NCBI RefSeq assembly: GCF_001544515.1
Contig: NZ_FCOL02000051.1
Span: 1-36,206 of the forward strand
Source of the DNA: Caballeronia terrestris
GTDB taxonomy: Bacteria > Pseudomonadota > Gammaproteobacteria > Burkholderiales > Burkholderiaceae
DNA length: 36,206 nucleotides
Direction of reading: 5' to 3'
The notes under the pieces are model-generated. The model was not told the origin of the DNA. It worked only from the letters and a program-made list of their open reading frames with translations, and did no database searches. A program made the position numbers and the translations under genes. Positions 16,452 through 24,848 of this stretch are shown here, one piece after another; positions within the stretch are counted from its first letter, which is position 1, and each line of letters begins with the position of its first letter.

Positions 16452-17294
16452 TCACCCGCCGAGTCTGCGATACGCGCTCAGATGCCTCACCAGACCCTGC
16501 TTGTCGCCGCGAATCTCGCTCAACCGCGCGAGGTTGAAGTGCGCATCGGCATGAGCGGGGTCGAGTTCGATGCATCGCTCGTACGCCTCTGCGGCTGCGT
16601 CGTGGCGCTTCAGCTCTTCGAGCACGACCGCGCGATTGAAATGCAGCAGCGCGTCGTCGGGAAAGTGCGTAAGCGCCTGATCGAACATGGATAGCGCTTC
16701 TTCGTAGCGCGTTTCGCCTTCGGAGAGCAGCACGCCGAGGTTGGTGTACGCGCTGTAATGCGGATTCGGCGACAACTCCAGCACGTTGCGATACGCCCGC
16801 TCCGCGCCGATGGCATCGCTGTCCGCAAGCTGTTCCGCCAGCGCGAACCACTCGTCGGCCTGTTGCTCGCGGCTCTTTACGTTGCGCGGCGTGGCATCTA
16901 GGAACGTGACATCGCCTTTGATCGGCGCGACTTCGAAATCGAACAGATGCTGCCCGGAAGCGGCATCCCATTGGCCCGATCCGGTCTTGACCGCGACGCT
17001 GTCGCCGACGGCCGTGATGCGGATTCCCGAGAGAGGAAGCTCGTCGGGCAACTCCGATTTGAGCTTGGCAAGCGCGCGCAAGATCTTGCGCGACGCGATC
17101 TTCGCGGACTGCAACTGAAAGGCCGTGCGCAACACCACCACGTCCTGAAACGTGAAACGCAGTTCGTTGCGCCGGCCGCGCGTGGGCTGAACGAACCCCG
17201 CGTCGATCAAGCCCGTCAGCACGCTCCTCGATACGCCCAGCAGGGACTGCAGGCTGCGCAGCGAGTAATCCTGCGGAGCATCGCGTCTTGTCAC
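16452..17294 (-). CDS. MerR-like HTH fused to tetratricopeptide repeats
   Basis: The 280-residue protein starts with GTG at 17294, which overlaps the Ku stop codon as GTGA; there is little ribosome site of its own, so translation is probably coupled to Ku. Residues about 9-75 form a MerR-like winged helix (LRSLQSLLGVSRSVLTGLID, then FTFQDVVVLRTAFQL). The middle (95-140) is a beta-rich linker. Residues about 145-270 hold TPR motifs, such as YSAYTNLGVLLSEGETRYEEAL and ALLHFNRAVVLEELKRHDAA. It should bind DNA and another protein. Its tie to Ku suggests a role in end-joining repair or its control; this is inference from gene order. Confidence 0.82.
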   Translation of the reverse strand: MTRRDAPQDYSLRSLQSLLGVSRSVLTGLIDAGFVQPTRGRRNELRFTFQDVVVLRTAFQLQSAKIASRKILRALAKLKSELPDELPLSGIRITAVGDSVAVKTGSGQWDAASGQHLFDFEVAPIKGDVTFLDATPRNVKSREQQADEWFALAEQLADSDAIGAERAYRNVLELSPNPHYSAYTNLGVLLSEGETRYEEALSMFDQALTHFPDDALLHFNRAVVLEELKRHDAAAEAYERCIELDPAHADAHFNLARLSEIRGDKQGLVRHLSAYRRLGG

Positions 17295-18205
17295 TTGCGG
17301 GCCCGGACCTTTGCGGGCGGCGCTTCCTCGACCTTCGCTACGGCACGCTTGGCGGGCCGGCGCGGCTTGGTCGCGAGCACTTCATCTTCTTCTGCAGGTT
17401 CGGCTTTCCTGGCCGGAGCCTTCTTGGGCTTGCTCTTCGAAAGACTCGCGCGCAAAGCCTCCATCAAGTCGATGACCTGCCCGCCCGGCTCATCGCTAGT
17501 GGCTTCCGGCGACACGATCTGCTTGCCCGCGATCTTCTGATCGATCGCGGCGAGAATGCGCTTCTTCTCTTCGTCCTCGTAGGCGGACGGGTCGTATGCG
17601 TCTTCCGAAACCTGGTCGATGATTTGCAGCGCGAGTTGCAATTCCGTACCGGTAACGGCCACGTTTTCGATGTTCAAGTCGCTCAATGCGCGCACTTCGT
17701 CCGCGAACAAGAGCTGCTGGAAAATCATGCCGTCGTCAGCGGGACGCACCTGGACGATGCGCGTCTTGCCCTTATACGACCACTTGGCGAGCGCGCAGCG
17801 CTGGCTCTCCTGCATGGCCTGCCGAAGCAGACTGTAGGGCTTGCCGCCGCGCTTGTCCGGCGCGATGAAATACGCTTTGTCGTAGTAGAGCGGATCGACC
17901 GATTTCTCCGGCACGAACGAAACGATCTCGACGACATGACTCGCGCCTTCTTCGAGCGCCTTCAGTTCATCCGACGTAAAGACGACGTACTGCCCTTTCT
18001 CGAACTCGTAACCTTTCTTCATATCGGAGCGAGCCACGACCTCGCCGGTGGCTTCGGAGACGTACTGCTGCTTGACTCGGCCGCCATCGGGGGAAAGGAA
18101 ATTGAAGCCGACGCCGGAGGCACTTTCGGTCGCCGAGTAGAGCTTGACCGGGATGGAAACGAGACCGAAGGAGAGAGTCAACGAAGCGATCGAACGCGCT
18201 GCCAT
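17291..18205 (-). CDS. ku: Ku DNA end-binding protein
   Basis: The 304-residue protein begins MAARSIASLTLSFGLVSIPV, the usual start of bacterial Ku, after a clear GAGGAGG site. The core (about 1-250) carries the beta-barrel/bridge features such as KGYEFEKGQYVVFTSDELKAL and LYYDKAYFIAPDKRGGKPYSLL. The C-terminal tail (about 255-304) is rich in Lys, Ala, Pro and Glu, as in Ku proteins whose tail aids DNA binding and threading. Bacterial Ku homodimers encircle broken DNA ends and recruit ligase LigD for non-homologous end joining. No ligD lies in this window; it may be elsewhere. The stop overlaps the start of the HTH-TPR gene. Confidence 0.95.
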   Translation of the reverse strand: MAARSIASLTLSFGLVSIPVKLYSATESASGVGFNFLSPDGGRVKQQYVSEATGEVVARSDMKKGYEFEKGQYVVFTSDELKALEEGASHVVEIVSFVPEKSVDPLYYDKAYFIAPDKRGGKPYSLLRQAMQESQRCALAKWSYKGKTRIVQVRPADDGMIFQQLLFADEVRALSDLNIENVAVTGTELQLALQIIDQVSEDAYDPSAYEDEEKKRILAAIDQKIAGKQIVSPEATSDEPGGQVIDLMEALRASLSKSKPKKAPARKAEPAEEDEVLATKPRRPAKRAVAKVEEAPPAKVRARK

Positions 18206-18371
18206 AAAGGCCTCCTCGTAGCCGGCGGCGGAGAATTCGCGCGGCATTAAGCTCACAGATGTGGCGATAGCGGCCTCAGTGGCGCATACGAGCAGCGGGA
18301 GGTCGGCCGATATCCTCCGCTTGTGCCAAGCTTAGCACCGTGCCCGGAGCAATGTAGCAAGGAAGGTGCCG

Positions 18372-19310
18372 TCAACGCGAGACACGCGTGCGGCCTTTCC
18401 TCGGCTTTGCGACGTCTGCCGTGGATAACGCCGACTTCAGCGTTTCCAGAAACTGAATGACGGACGGAGGAAGATGGCGGCCCTTCATCGTCGTGACTTG
18501 GAGGAAGCGCTCGTTCAACAGCGGTTCGTCGATGTGCTTTGCCAGCAGGGTCGGCTCGGCCTCCATCCCTTGCAACGCGATCGCGCTGCCTAGCGTGATC
18601 GCGCCGGTCAGCGCGGCGAACTGGTGCATCGCGCTGGAATTGTTGCTCGTGAAAAGCGGCTCGAGGTGCTTTCCCCGCAGCGAACAGCACCAGTCGATGA
18701 GTTGACGAACCGTCGTGCCGCGTTCGAGGACGGCGACAGGATAGTCGAAGAGATCGTCGAACGTCAGGGCGTCTTTGTCGGCGAGCGGATGCGACGGACG
18801 CAATAACGCGCACACGGGCGCGCTCATGCTGAACTCGGCGTGAACGGCGGTGGACGTCGACGTCGAAAACGCCAAACCCACATCGACCTCGCCTTGCGCG
18901 ACCCACTGTTCCACCTGCGCGGGCGTTCCCGAACGCAGGACGAATCGCGCTCGGGGATGCTCCGCGTGAAAGCCTGCGAGCACGCCGGGCAGAAAATTGC
19001 GCGTGAAGCCCTCGGTGCACCCGACTCTCACGATGCCCCGGCCCAACGCGTGCGCCTCGGATATCTCGCTCAAGACGGCGTCCGCGTCCAGCAGCGCGCG
19101 GCGCGCATGTTCCGCGAGGAGCTGGCCGGAATCCGTGAGCACCATGCCGCGCGGCATGCGTTCGAAGAGCGGCGTGCCGACCTCGTCTTCGAGCTTGGCG
19201 ATCTGCCGGCTAATGGCGGACACGGCCACATGCAGATTCTCCGACGATGCCGCCAGCGACCCCGTCCGCGCGACCTCGAGAAAGTACCTGAGCGCGATTC
19301 CGTGAAGCAT
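18372..19310 (-). CDS. LysR family regulator
   Basis: The 312-residue protein has the N-terminal HTH (LRYFLEVARTGSLAASSENL, then VAVSAISRQIAKLEDEVGTPLFER) and an effector domain from about 90 onward. The start has a GGAAG site. The gene is divergent from an M20 peptidase and MHS carrier, with a 119-base region between, so it is the likely regulator of that unit. The end is a basic tail (KPRKGRTRVSR). The inducer is unknown but may be the peptide or amide compound that the unit handles. Confidence 0.92.
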   Translation of the reverse strand: MLHGIALRYFLEVARTGSLAASSENLHVAVSAISRQIAKLEDEVGTPLFERMPRGMVLTDSGQLLAEHARRALLDADAVLSEISEAHALGRGIVRVGCTEGFTRNFLPGVLAGFHAEHPRARFVLRSGTPAQVEQWVAQGEVDVGLAFSTSTSTAVHAEFSMSAPVCALLRPSHPLADKDALTFDDLFDYPVAVLERGTTVRQLIDWCCSLRGKHLEPLFTSNNSSAMHQFAALTGAITLGSAIALQGMEAEPTLLAKHIDEPLLNERFLQVTTMKGRHLPPSVIQFLETLKSALSTADVAKPRKGRTRVSR

Positions 19311-19355
19311 TCTTCCGCCCCCTCTTGCGTTGCCATTTCGGCAATGCTATCCGCT

Positions 19356-19367
19356 AATTTTGAAATT
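19356..19367. promoter_or_regulatory. Small palindrome in a LysR divergent region
   Basis: AATTTTGAAATT (arms AATTT and AAATT around TG) lies in an AT-richer patch between the LysR gene and the M20 peptidase gene. It could be part of a regulator site or promoter. Evidence is weak. Confidence 0.3.
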
Positions 19368-19429
19368 GTGGCGAATTTTTGGCGTTCATAGACTGCCTCT
19401 CACCTCTTCAAAGACTGCGAGGAATTTCA

Positions 19430-20857
19430 GTGGAAGCTCGTCAAATCACGCGCGCCTCGGCGATTGCCGGCGCGTATGAAAACTTCGATTCAGGTGCGCT
19501 GCTCGCCGATTTGCGCCGCCGCGTCGCGTTCAGAACCGAGAGCCAGGAAGCGTCCGGCATCGACGCGCTCCATGCGTATCTGGAAACAGAGATCGCGCCG
19601 ACGCTTTCAAAGTTGGGCTTCACAAGCCGAATCGTCGATAACCCCGCCGGCAAAGGCGCGCCATTTCTCATCGCCGAACGTCACGAGGGCGGCCACCTGC
19701 CTACCGTGCTGACCTACGGGCATGGCGATGTCGTCAGAGGATATGACGAGCAGTGGCAGAGCGGCCTCAAACCGTGGGAAGTCACCGTCGATGGAGACCG
19801 CTGGTACGGCCGCGGCACGGCGGACAACAAGGGTCAGCATTCGGTGAACTTCGCAGCACTCGCGGCCGTGATCGAGGCTCGCGGCGGCAAGCTGGGCTAC
19901 AACGTCAAGGTCATCTTCGAGACCGGCGAGGAAATCAGCTCCCCGGGTCTCGATGCAGTCTGCGCCGCCGAAGCCGACGCACTTCGCGCCGACGTATTCC
20001 TCGCCTCCGATGGCCCCCGCGTATCGGCGGAGCGTCCGACACTGTTCCTCGGTTCGCGCGGCGGCGTGCCGTTCGAACTGCTCGTCGACTTGCGCGAGGG
20101 CGGACATCATTCGGGGAACTGGGGCGGCGTGCTGCGCAATCCGGCGGTCGTGCTCGCGCATGCACTCGCGACACTCGTCGATCGCGACGGACGAATCATC
20201 GTCGAGGGGCTGCGTCCGCCGCCGATTTCGGATGCGGTCAGACATGCGCTTGCCGATATCGAACTCGGTCGCGACGACAGTTCGCCCGACATCGACCCCA
20301 CGTGGGGCGAGCCCGGACTGACGCCGACCGAGCGCGTCATCGGATGGAACGCGCTCGAAGTGCTCGCGATCAAGTCCGGCAACGCGGACGCGCCCGTCAA
20401 CGCGATTCCGCCAGTAGCCAAGGCAGTGTGCCAGTTGCGCTTCGTCGTCGGCACGGATTGGAAACACGTGCGCGAGCATCTGGAGCATCACTTCGAGCAG
20501 CACGGTTTCAAGCACGTGCAAGTAAAAGTATCGAGCGGTACGCCCGCGACGCGTCTCGACCTCGACGACCCCTGGGTCCACTGGGCACTCGACTCGATGC
20601 GCCACACGACCGACAAGAAGCCCGCGTTGCTTCCGAATCTAGGCGGCACGGTTCCCAACGACGTGTTCGCTAAAACGCTCGCGCTTCCGACGCTGTGGGT
20701 CCCGCATTCGTATCCGGCCTGCAATCAGCACGCGCCGAACGAGCATCTTCTGGGCTCGGTCGCGCGCGAAGCCCTCGGCGTCATGGCCGGACTGTGGTGG
20801 GACCTGGGCGAGTCCGGGGCCGCCATTGTCGAACGTCGGAAGTGCGCATCCCGCTAA
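19430..20857 (+). CDS. M20 family metallopeptidase / amidohydrolase
   Basis: I chose the GTG at 19430 because GAGGA lies six bases upstream; a TTG at 19379 has no site. The 475-residue protein has the M20 zinc motifs: GHGDVV with H98 and D100, GRGTADNKG with bridging D132, and FETGEEISSPG with E167-E168 (general base and metal ligand). A lid/dimerisation domain follows in the middle, with REGGHHSGNWGG. Such enzymes release amino acids from dipeptides or N-acylated amino acids. It lies 22 bases before an MHS carrier, so import followed by hydrolysis is likely. No signal peptide; cytoplasmic. Confidence 0.92.
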   Translation: MEARQITRASAIAGAYENFDSGALLADLRRRVAFRTESQEASGIDALHAYLETEIAPTLSKLGFTSRIVDNPAGKGAPFLIAERHEGGHLPTVLTYGHGDVVRGYDEQWQSGLKPWEVTVDGDRWYGRGTADNKGQHSVNFAALAAVIEARGGKLGYNVKVIFETGEEISSPGLDAVCAAEADALRADVFLASDGPRVSAERPTLFLGSRGGVPFELLVDLREGGHHSGNWGGVLRNPAVVLAHALATLVDRDGRIIVEGLRPPPISDAVRHALADIELGRDDSSPDIDPTWGEPGLTPTERVIGWNALEVLAIKSGNADAPVNAIPPVAKAVCQLRFVVGTDWKHVREHLEHHFEQHGFKHVQVKVSSGTPATRLDLDDPWVHWALDSMRHTTDKKPALLPNLGGTVPNDVFAKTLALPTLWVPHSYPACNQHAPNEHLLGSVAREALGVMAGLWWDLGESGAAIVERRKCASR

Positions 20858-20879
20858 ACCTCTTGCTCCGGGCCGAATC

Positions 20880-22166
20880 ATGCAGAAGAAACCTCTTAGT
20901 CTGACGCAGATCGTCGTTGCCACGTCCGCCGGCAACGCGCTGGAATGGTTCGACATCGCGATCTACGCGTTCTTTGCCGTGTACATCGCCAAGCACTTCT
21001 TTCCGACCGTCAACGAAACCGCGTCGATGCTTCTGACGTTCGGCTCGTTCGGCGCGTCGTATCTGATTCGTCCGCTGGGCGGCATGGTCCTCGGCGCTTA
21101 CGCCGACAAGCACGGACGCAAGGCCGCGCTCCTGCTGACGGTCGGCTTGATGATGGTCGGCACCGCGATCATCGCGGTGATCCCGACCTACGCGACGATC
21201 GGACTCGCGGCGCCGATCGGCGTGTTCGTCGCGCGCCTGATTCAAGGCTTCTCCGCTGGCGGAGAGTTCGGAGCCTCGACGGCGATGCTGATCGAGCATG
21301 CACCCCATCGCCGGGGATTGCTCGCGAGCTGGCAGTTCGCGACGCAAGGCCTGGCGACGCTCATGGCTTCGATTTTCGGGTATGCGCTGGCGAAGTTCAT
21401 GCCGCCTGCGGAATTGTCGGCTTGGGGCTGGCGGATTCCGTTCTATTTCGGCTTGTTGATCGGACCAGTCGGTTTATATCTGCGCCGATTCCTGGAAGAT
21501 GCACCGGACTTCACCGAGGCCAGGCACACGACGACGCCCATTCGAGATGTCTTCTCCAAGCAGAAGGTCATGTTGCTCGTATCGATCGGCGCGCTGACCG
21601 TCTCGACGGCCGTGAACTACATGCTGCAATACGTGCCGACGTTTGCGATCCGTGAGCTGCACCTCGACCCATCGACAGGCTTCGCTGCCAGCATCCTTGC
21701 AGGCGCGATATTGACCGTCGTGACGCCTTTCGCCGGCTATCTGTCCGACCGCATCGGACGCATGAAGCAGATGTCGCTGACCGCGCTGCTGTTTCTCGTC
21801 ACCGGGTATCCTGCGTTCTCGTATGTGGTGTCGCACGTGACGGTCGGCGGGTTGTTCGTGCTCGTCGGTTGGCTCGCGTTGTTGAAGGCGATCTACTTCG
21901 GCGCGCTGCCCGCGTTGATGTCGGAGATCTTTCCGGTGTCGACGCGTGCGACTGGCATGTCGATCGGCTATAACATCGGCGTGACCGTCTTTGGCGGCTT
22001 CACTCCAGCGATCATCATCTGGCTTCTCAGCGTCACGGGAAGTAATGCGGCGCCGAGCTTTTACCTGATGCTTACCGCCGTGATCAGTCTCGCCGCGCTG
22101 GCTTCGGTAAGCAGGATGCAACGCAAGCCCAGACGGGATTTTCAGGCGGAGCAGAACGCGTATTGA
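20880..22166 (+). CDS. MFS transporter, metabolite:H+ symporter (MHS) family
   Basis: The 428-residue protein has the MHS signature ATSAGNALEWFDIAIYAFFA near its start, then SYLIRPLGGMVLGAYADKHGRK (motif A loop) and RLIQGFSAGGEFGAS. About 12 membrane segments are visible. Relatives carry citrate, alpha-ketoglutarate, proline/betaine or shikimate with protons. It is the second gene of the M20 unit, under the divergent LysR gene, and is followed by a strong terminator at 22184. Import of the M20 substrate is inferred. Confidence 0.92.
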   Translation: MQKKPLSLTQIVVATSAGNALEWFDIAIYAFFAVYIAKHFFPTVNETASMLLTFGSFGASYLIRPLGGMVLGAYADKHGRKAALLLTVGLMMVGTAIIAVIPTYATIGLAAPIGVFVARLIQGFSAGGEFGASTAMLIEHAPHRRGLLASWQFATQGLATLMASIFGYALAKFMPPAELSAWGWRIPFYFGLLIGPVGLYLRRFLEDAPDFTEARHTTTPIRDVFSKQKVMLLVSIGALTVSTAVNYMLQYVPTFAIRELHLDPSTGFAASILAGAILTVVTPFAGYLSDRIGRMKQMSLTALLFLVTGYPAFSYVVSHVTVGGLFVLVGWLALLKAIYFGALPALMSEIFPVSTRATGMSIGYNIGVTVFGGFTPAIIIWLLSVTGSNAAPSFYLMLTAVISLAALASVSRMQRKPRRDFQAEQNAY

Positions 22167-22183
22167 TGCATCGATGTTGTTTC

Positions 22184-22214
22184 AAAGGCCTCCGCATTCG
22201 CCGGAGGCCTTTTT
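22184..22214 (+). terminator. Rho-independent terminator
   Basis: AAAGGCCTCCG (22184-22194) pairs perfectly with CGGAGGCCTTT (22202-22212) across a seven-base loop, ending in a T run. It closes the M20-MHS unit 18 bases after the carrier's stop. Confidence 0.92.
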
Positions 22215-22272
22215 CGTTTCGAGCGCTATTCGAAGGAAGAGCCGTATACTTCGACGCTTTAAGGCGACAACC

Positions 22273-23085
22273 GTGACATCGAACAGTCCAATCACCGTGG
22301 TTGCCTACTCGCGCAATGGCCTCGACTTGACGGCCACGTATTTGTCCGACGCGGCATTTGTCGTGCCCGAAATCCTGTCTGCGCAGTTCTCCGACGCCCT
22401 TACTCAGTGGAAGGCCCAACTCGCATTCGATAGCGTGCGTGTTCAGCCATCGAGCGTCTTGATTCGAAACGATGCTGTCGAACTCACCGGAGGACCGATT
22501 CACTACAGCGAGCTTCGTGCGCTAAAGCAATGCCTCAAGAACCTGCGTCGCGACTCTCCTGATGCGTTCGAACGCCTTCCGGCGGGATACATGTCATCGA
22601 TCGGTCTCGTGGTGCTCGTGATCTCCGCCGACGGGCTCATGCTCGCAGCACTGCGCGGCGACAAGGTAGCGGTTCACGCAAACGAATGGACGCTCGGCCT
22701 GGGCGAGGGCCTGGAGGCAAAGGATTTTCAGGCCGGCACGCTGGAGCCAGCCGTTCTGCGCGCGTTATCGGAGGAACTGCATATCGTCGAAGCCGATGTG
22801 CCGGCCGCGGCTTTGAAAGTGCTCGGCCTGATGCACAGCCACGAGACGCTCGATATCACGGTCGTCGCAGTCGCGGATATGCGAGGTGCAGGTCCCGCCT
22901 TCGCAGCGTCCGACATTCTTCGTCGCGCAGCAACCGCCGACGATGCGTGGGAGCACGCGCAACTGCTCTTCATCCCGACGGACCGTGAGTCACTCGACAG
23001 GACGATCACAGCCAGCGCGCGTGCAGCGGTGCCGGGGATGTACGTCGTCTTCGATATGCTGGCCGGGTATCTGTCGTCGCGCTAG
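22273..23085 (+). CDS. Nudix-like protein with degenerate box
   Basis: I start the gene at the GTG at 22273 (AAGG eight bases before); longer frames run back into the terminator. The 270-residue protein has an unassigned N-terminal part (1-105) and a C-terminal part (about 108-265) with a Nudix-like pattern: SIGLVVLVISADGLMLAALRG, WTLGLGEGLE, then LRALSEELHI (162-171). The usual REUxEE is RALSEE, so one Glu is replaced by Ala and catalysis may be altered. It could hydrolyse a nucleoside diphosphate-linked compound or only bind one. It overlaps the convergent gene at its end by four bases. Confidence 0.7.
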   Translation: MTSNSPITVVAYSRNGLDLTATYLSDAAFVVPEILSAQFSDALTQWKAQLAFDSVRVQPSSVLIRNDAVELTGGPIHYSELRALKQCLKNLRRDSPDAFERLPAGYMSSIGLVVLVISADGLMLAALRGDKVAVHANEWTLGLGEGLEAKDFQAGTLEPAVLRALSEELHIVEADVPAAALKVLGLMHSHETLDITVVAVADMRGAGPAFAASDILRRAATADDAWEHAQLLFIPTDRESLDRTITASARAAVPGMYVVFDMLAGYLSSR

Positions 23086-23465
23086 GCCGCGCGCTTCTCT
23101 TCATCGATATCGACCGTGCCGAGCCGCGAGAAGATGTCGCAGACGGCGTGCAATTCGGCGTCGTTCTTGATGCAGACCGTGATTGTCGTGTGCCCTTCGT
23201 CTTCGATGAGGCCATCGCAGACCATATCGACGGATTCAAACAGGTGGTCGTGGAAATCCACTACGCCGAGGTGCTCGCCGTGACCGGCGTATTCAGCACT
23301 GGTCCAATGCTTCTCGTCGATCGACATTTGCAATGCGCTGTTCGACGGTGCACACGCCGTCTCGACGTGAACCCGGTCGGCAACGATGCCTTCCGAATAC
23401 AACTCTTCCAGTGCCTCACTGACTTTGCCAAACGAACCAAACGTACCGACAATCTCCTGCATCAT
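23082..23465 (-). CDS. Unknown protein, 127 residues, repeated alpha/beta halves
   Basis: A GGGAG site lies before two adjacent ATG codons; the second, at 23462, is also possible. The protein is acidic and begins MMQEIVGTFGSFGKVSEALE, with a similar-looking late part (ITVCIKNDAELHAVCDIFSRLG), suggesting two ferredoxin-like halves as in some stress or heat-resistance proteins. No signal peptide or membrane segment. It is convergent with the Nudix-like gene, overlapping four bases. I cannot assign a function. Confidence 0.75.
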   Translation of the reverse strand: MMQEIVGTFGSFGKVSEALEELYSEGIVADRVHVETACAPSNSALQMSIDEKHWTSAEYAGHGEHLGVVDFHDHLFESVDMVCDGLIEDEGHTTITVCIKNDAELHAVCDIFSRLGTVDIDEEKRAA

Positions 23466-23517
23466 TCTCGTCTCCCGCTTTCAACTCGCGCTTTTCAAAC
23501 TCCGTCAGCCGTGATGC

Positions 23518-23808
23518 TCATCCGCGTGGAAGGCGTCGAAGCGAGCGCACCGGCAATCGCTGCGCGACCCGGACCGACGAATACACAAGGCTCGGCCCGA
23601 CACCCAGCGGCGGGTAGATGCGCCAATCCTTCCGCCCATGATGAAAGAAATTCAGGGAAAAGAAACCCGACATGAGAGGGGCACGGACACAGACGTACCG
23701 GCACCCGCCGAGATAGACCCGGCCGAAGTGCGAGAGGTAGGCGCCACTGTCAGGGTCAAACCATCGGCAGACCTCGCGATGAAGCGGCGATTGATGACGT
23801 GCAGGCAT
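23518..23808 (-). CDS. Small unknown protein, aromatic-rich, 96 residues
   Basis: The start at 23808 has a GAGGTCAG ribosome site. The protein begins MPARHQSPLHREVCRWFDPD and has many aromatic residues and a LSHFGRVYLGGCRYVCVRAPL stretch, then MSGFFSLNFFHHGRKDWRIYPPLG. No clear membrane segment. The composition is unlike random antisense text, and it has a good promoter and an inverted repeat upstream, so I think it is expressed. I do not recognise a domain. The basic last 20 residues are less protein-like. Confidence 0.55.
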   Translation of the reverse strand: MPARHQSPLHREVCRWFDPDSGAYLSHFGRVYLGGCRYVCVRAPLMSGFFSLNFFHHGRKDWRIYPPLGVGPSLVYSSVRVAQRLPVRSLRRLPRG

Positions 23809-23835
23809 AGCTGACCTCGAAACGCACAATCTGAT

Positions 23836-23870
23836 AATTCACATTAACTTTACTCCGTAAGCTGTGAATT
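23836..23870. promoter_or_regulatory. Inverted repeat, AATTCACA-N19-TGTGAATT
   Basis: Two perfect 8-base arms (23836-23843 and 23863-23870) overlap the proposed promoter for the gene ending at 23518: one arm lies between the -35 and -10 boxes and the other near the start of transcription. This looks like an operator. The binding protein is unknown. Confidence 0.5.
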
Positions 23871-23875
23871 TTCAA
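23847..23875 (-). promoter_or_regulatory. Putative sigma-70 promoter
   Basis: On the minus strand, TTGAAA (23875-23870, five of six matches) and TAAAGT (23852-23847, four of six) are 17 bases apart, 39 bases upstream of the small aromatic-rich gene. It is one of the better promoter matches in the window. Confidence 0.55.
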
Positions 23876-23928
23876 TGAGTTACGCGAGCGAATGGTCGGA
23901 TTAATCGGTGCGACAACTTGCGGACACC

Positions 23929-24639
23929 TTACGCCGGTGCGGCAGTGTTCGATGCGGCGGCCGACGCCTTCTTCGGTGCCGACGCCCTGCGAGAAGAAAT
24001 CTTCTTCGCGACGGCCTTCGTCTTGGCCGATGTCGCCGTCGACTTGCGACTGGCGGATGCTTTTTTAGCAGGCGGCGTCGCGGATGTCTTTGCACGAGTC
24101 TTTTTGCTCACGGCACTTCCGTTCAAGGCTGCTTTCGACTTGGTTGCTTTGAGTGAAACGGTCGAGCCTGAGTCGATCAAAAACTTGTTTCGATCCTTCG
24201 CTGAAGCGAGCCATGCGGGCGCCGGACCGCGACCGCTCCATGTGGCTCCGGACTTGGGATCGCGATACTTTGCCGGCAGCGGCGTCCGCTTCGCATTTCC
24301 TTTAGTCGTGACGCGCTTGAGTTTCGCTGACGGGATACCGGTGCTGTCGATAAGAAACCTCGTTCGATCCTTTACGTCCTTGATCCAGGCTGGTGGTCGT
24401 GCATGACCGCTCCATGTCTCGCCGGTTTTGGCATTCCTGTACTTGGGCGGCAGCTTTTCTTTTGTCACGGCTTCGCGCCTGGCTTTTGCCTTTGCTTCGA
24501 TGTCGGCGGTCGTAAGGCCGTGCTTGAGCATCAACTCTCGAATCTGATCGACTGCTACTTGTGCCTTTCTTGCGATCAGTGCATCGGCTTCTTGCTGCAA
24601 CTGTTTCAACTTGGCTTGGATTCGTTCTAGTGTCGTCAT
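23929..24639 (-). CDS. H-NS family protein with two DNA-binding modules and histone-like tail
   Basis: The start at 24639 has GGAGG five bases upstream. Of 236 residues, 1-60 form a helical, probably coiled-coil dimerisation region (TTLERIQAKLKQLQQEADAL). Residues about 63-98 and 121-155 are two copies of the H-NS C-terminal fold: PPKYRNAKTGETWSGHARPPAW and PAKYRDPKSGATWSGRGPAPAW, each followed by a KDRxxFLID-type end. From 165 a Lys/Ala/Ser/Thr-rich tail resembles histone H1-like proteins. Known H-NS proteins usually have one such module. It should bind and bridge AT-rich DNA and silence genes. Tandem modules may raise affinity; this is inferred. Confidence 0.9.
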   Translation of the reverse strand: MTTLERIQAKLKQLQQEADALIARKAQVAVDQIRELMLKHGLTTADIEAKAKARREAVTKEKLPPKYRNAKTGETWSGHARPPAWIKDVKDRTRFLIDSTGIPSAKLKRVTTKGNAKRTPLPAKYRDPKSGATWSGRGPAPAWLASAKDRNKFLIDSGSTVSLKATKSKAALNGSAVSKKTRAKTSATPPAKKASASRKSTATSAKTKAVAKKISSRRASAPKKASAAASNTAAPA

Positions 24640-24748
24640 TTCGACCTCCAATGTGATGGATGGTCGAACTATGACACAGAGTCTTGCGAAGATCTTTTAA
24701 ATCAAGCACAAGCCTCGATCTTGGAAAAAGCAATTTCTCGACGCATAG

Positions 24749-24786
24749 AAAAAAAGGCGCCACGCAGAGGAGTCGCATGGCGCCTT
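24749..24786 (-). terminator. Rho-independent terminator of the DUF4148 gene
   Basis: On the minus strand the stem AAGGCGCCA (24786-24778) pairs with TGGCGCCTT (24762-24754) around a 15-base loop and runs into seven T (24755-24749). It lies 62 bases after the stop of the DUF4148 gene. Confidence 0.82.
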
Positions 24787-24848
24787 AACGCTCTCGCGGT
24801 TACAACCGCTTGGAGAACTTTAAGCCGATTGAAGTACGGATTGATTTT

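Noticed and set aside
16452..18205. Complete non-homologous end-joining operon
   Set aside because: No ligD or ligase gene lies in the window, so only the Ku part can be claimed.
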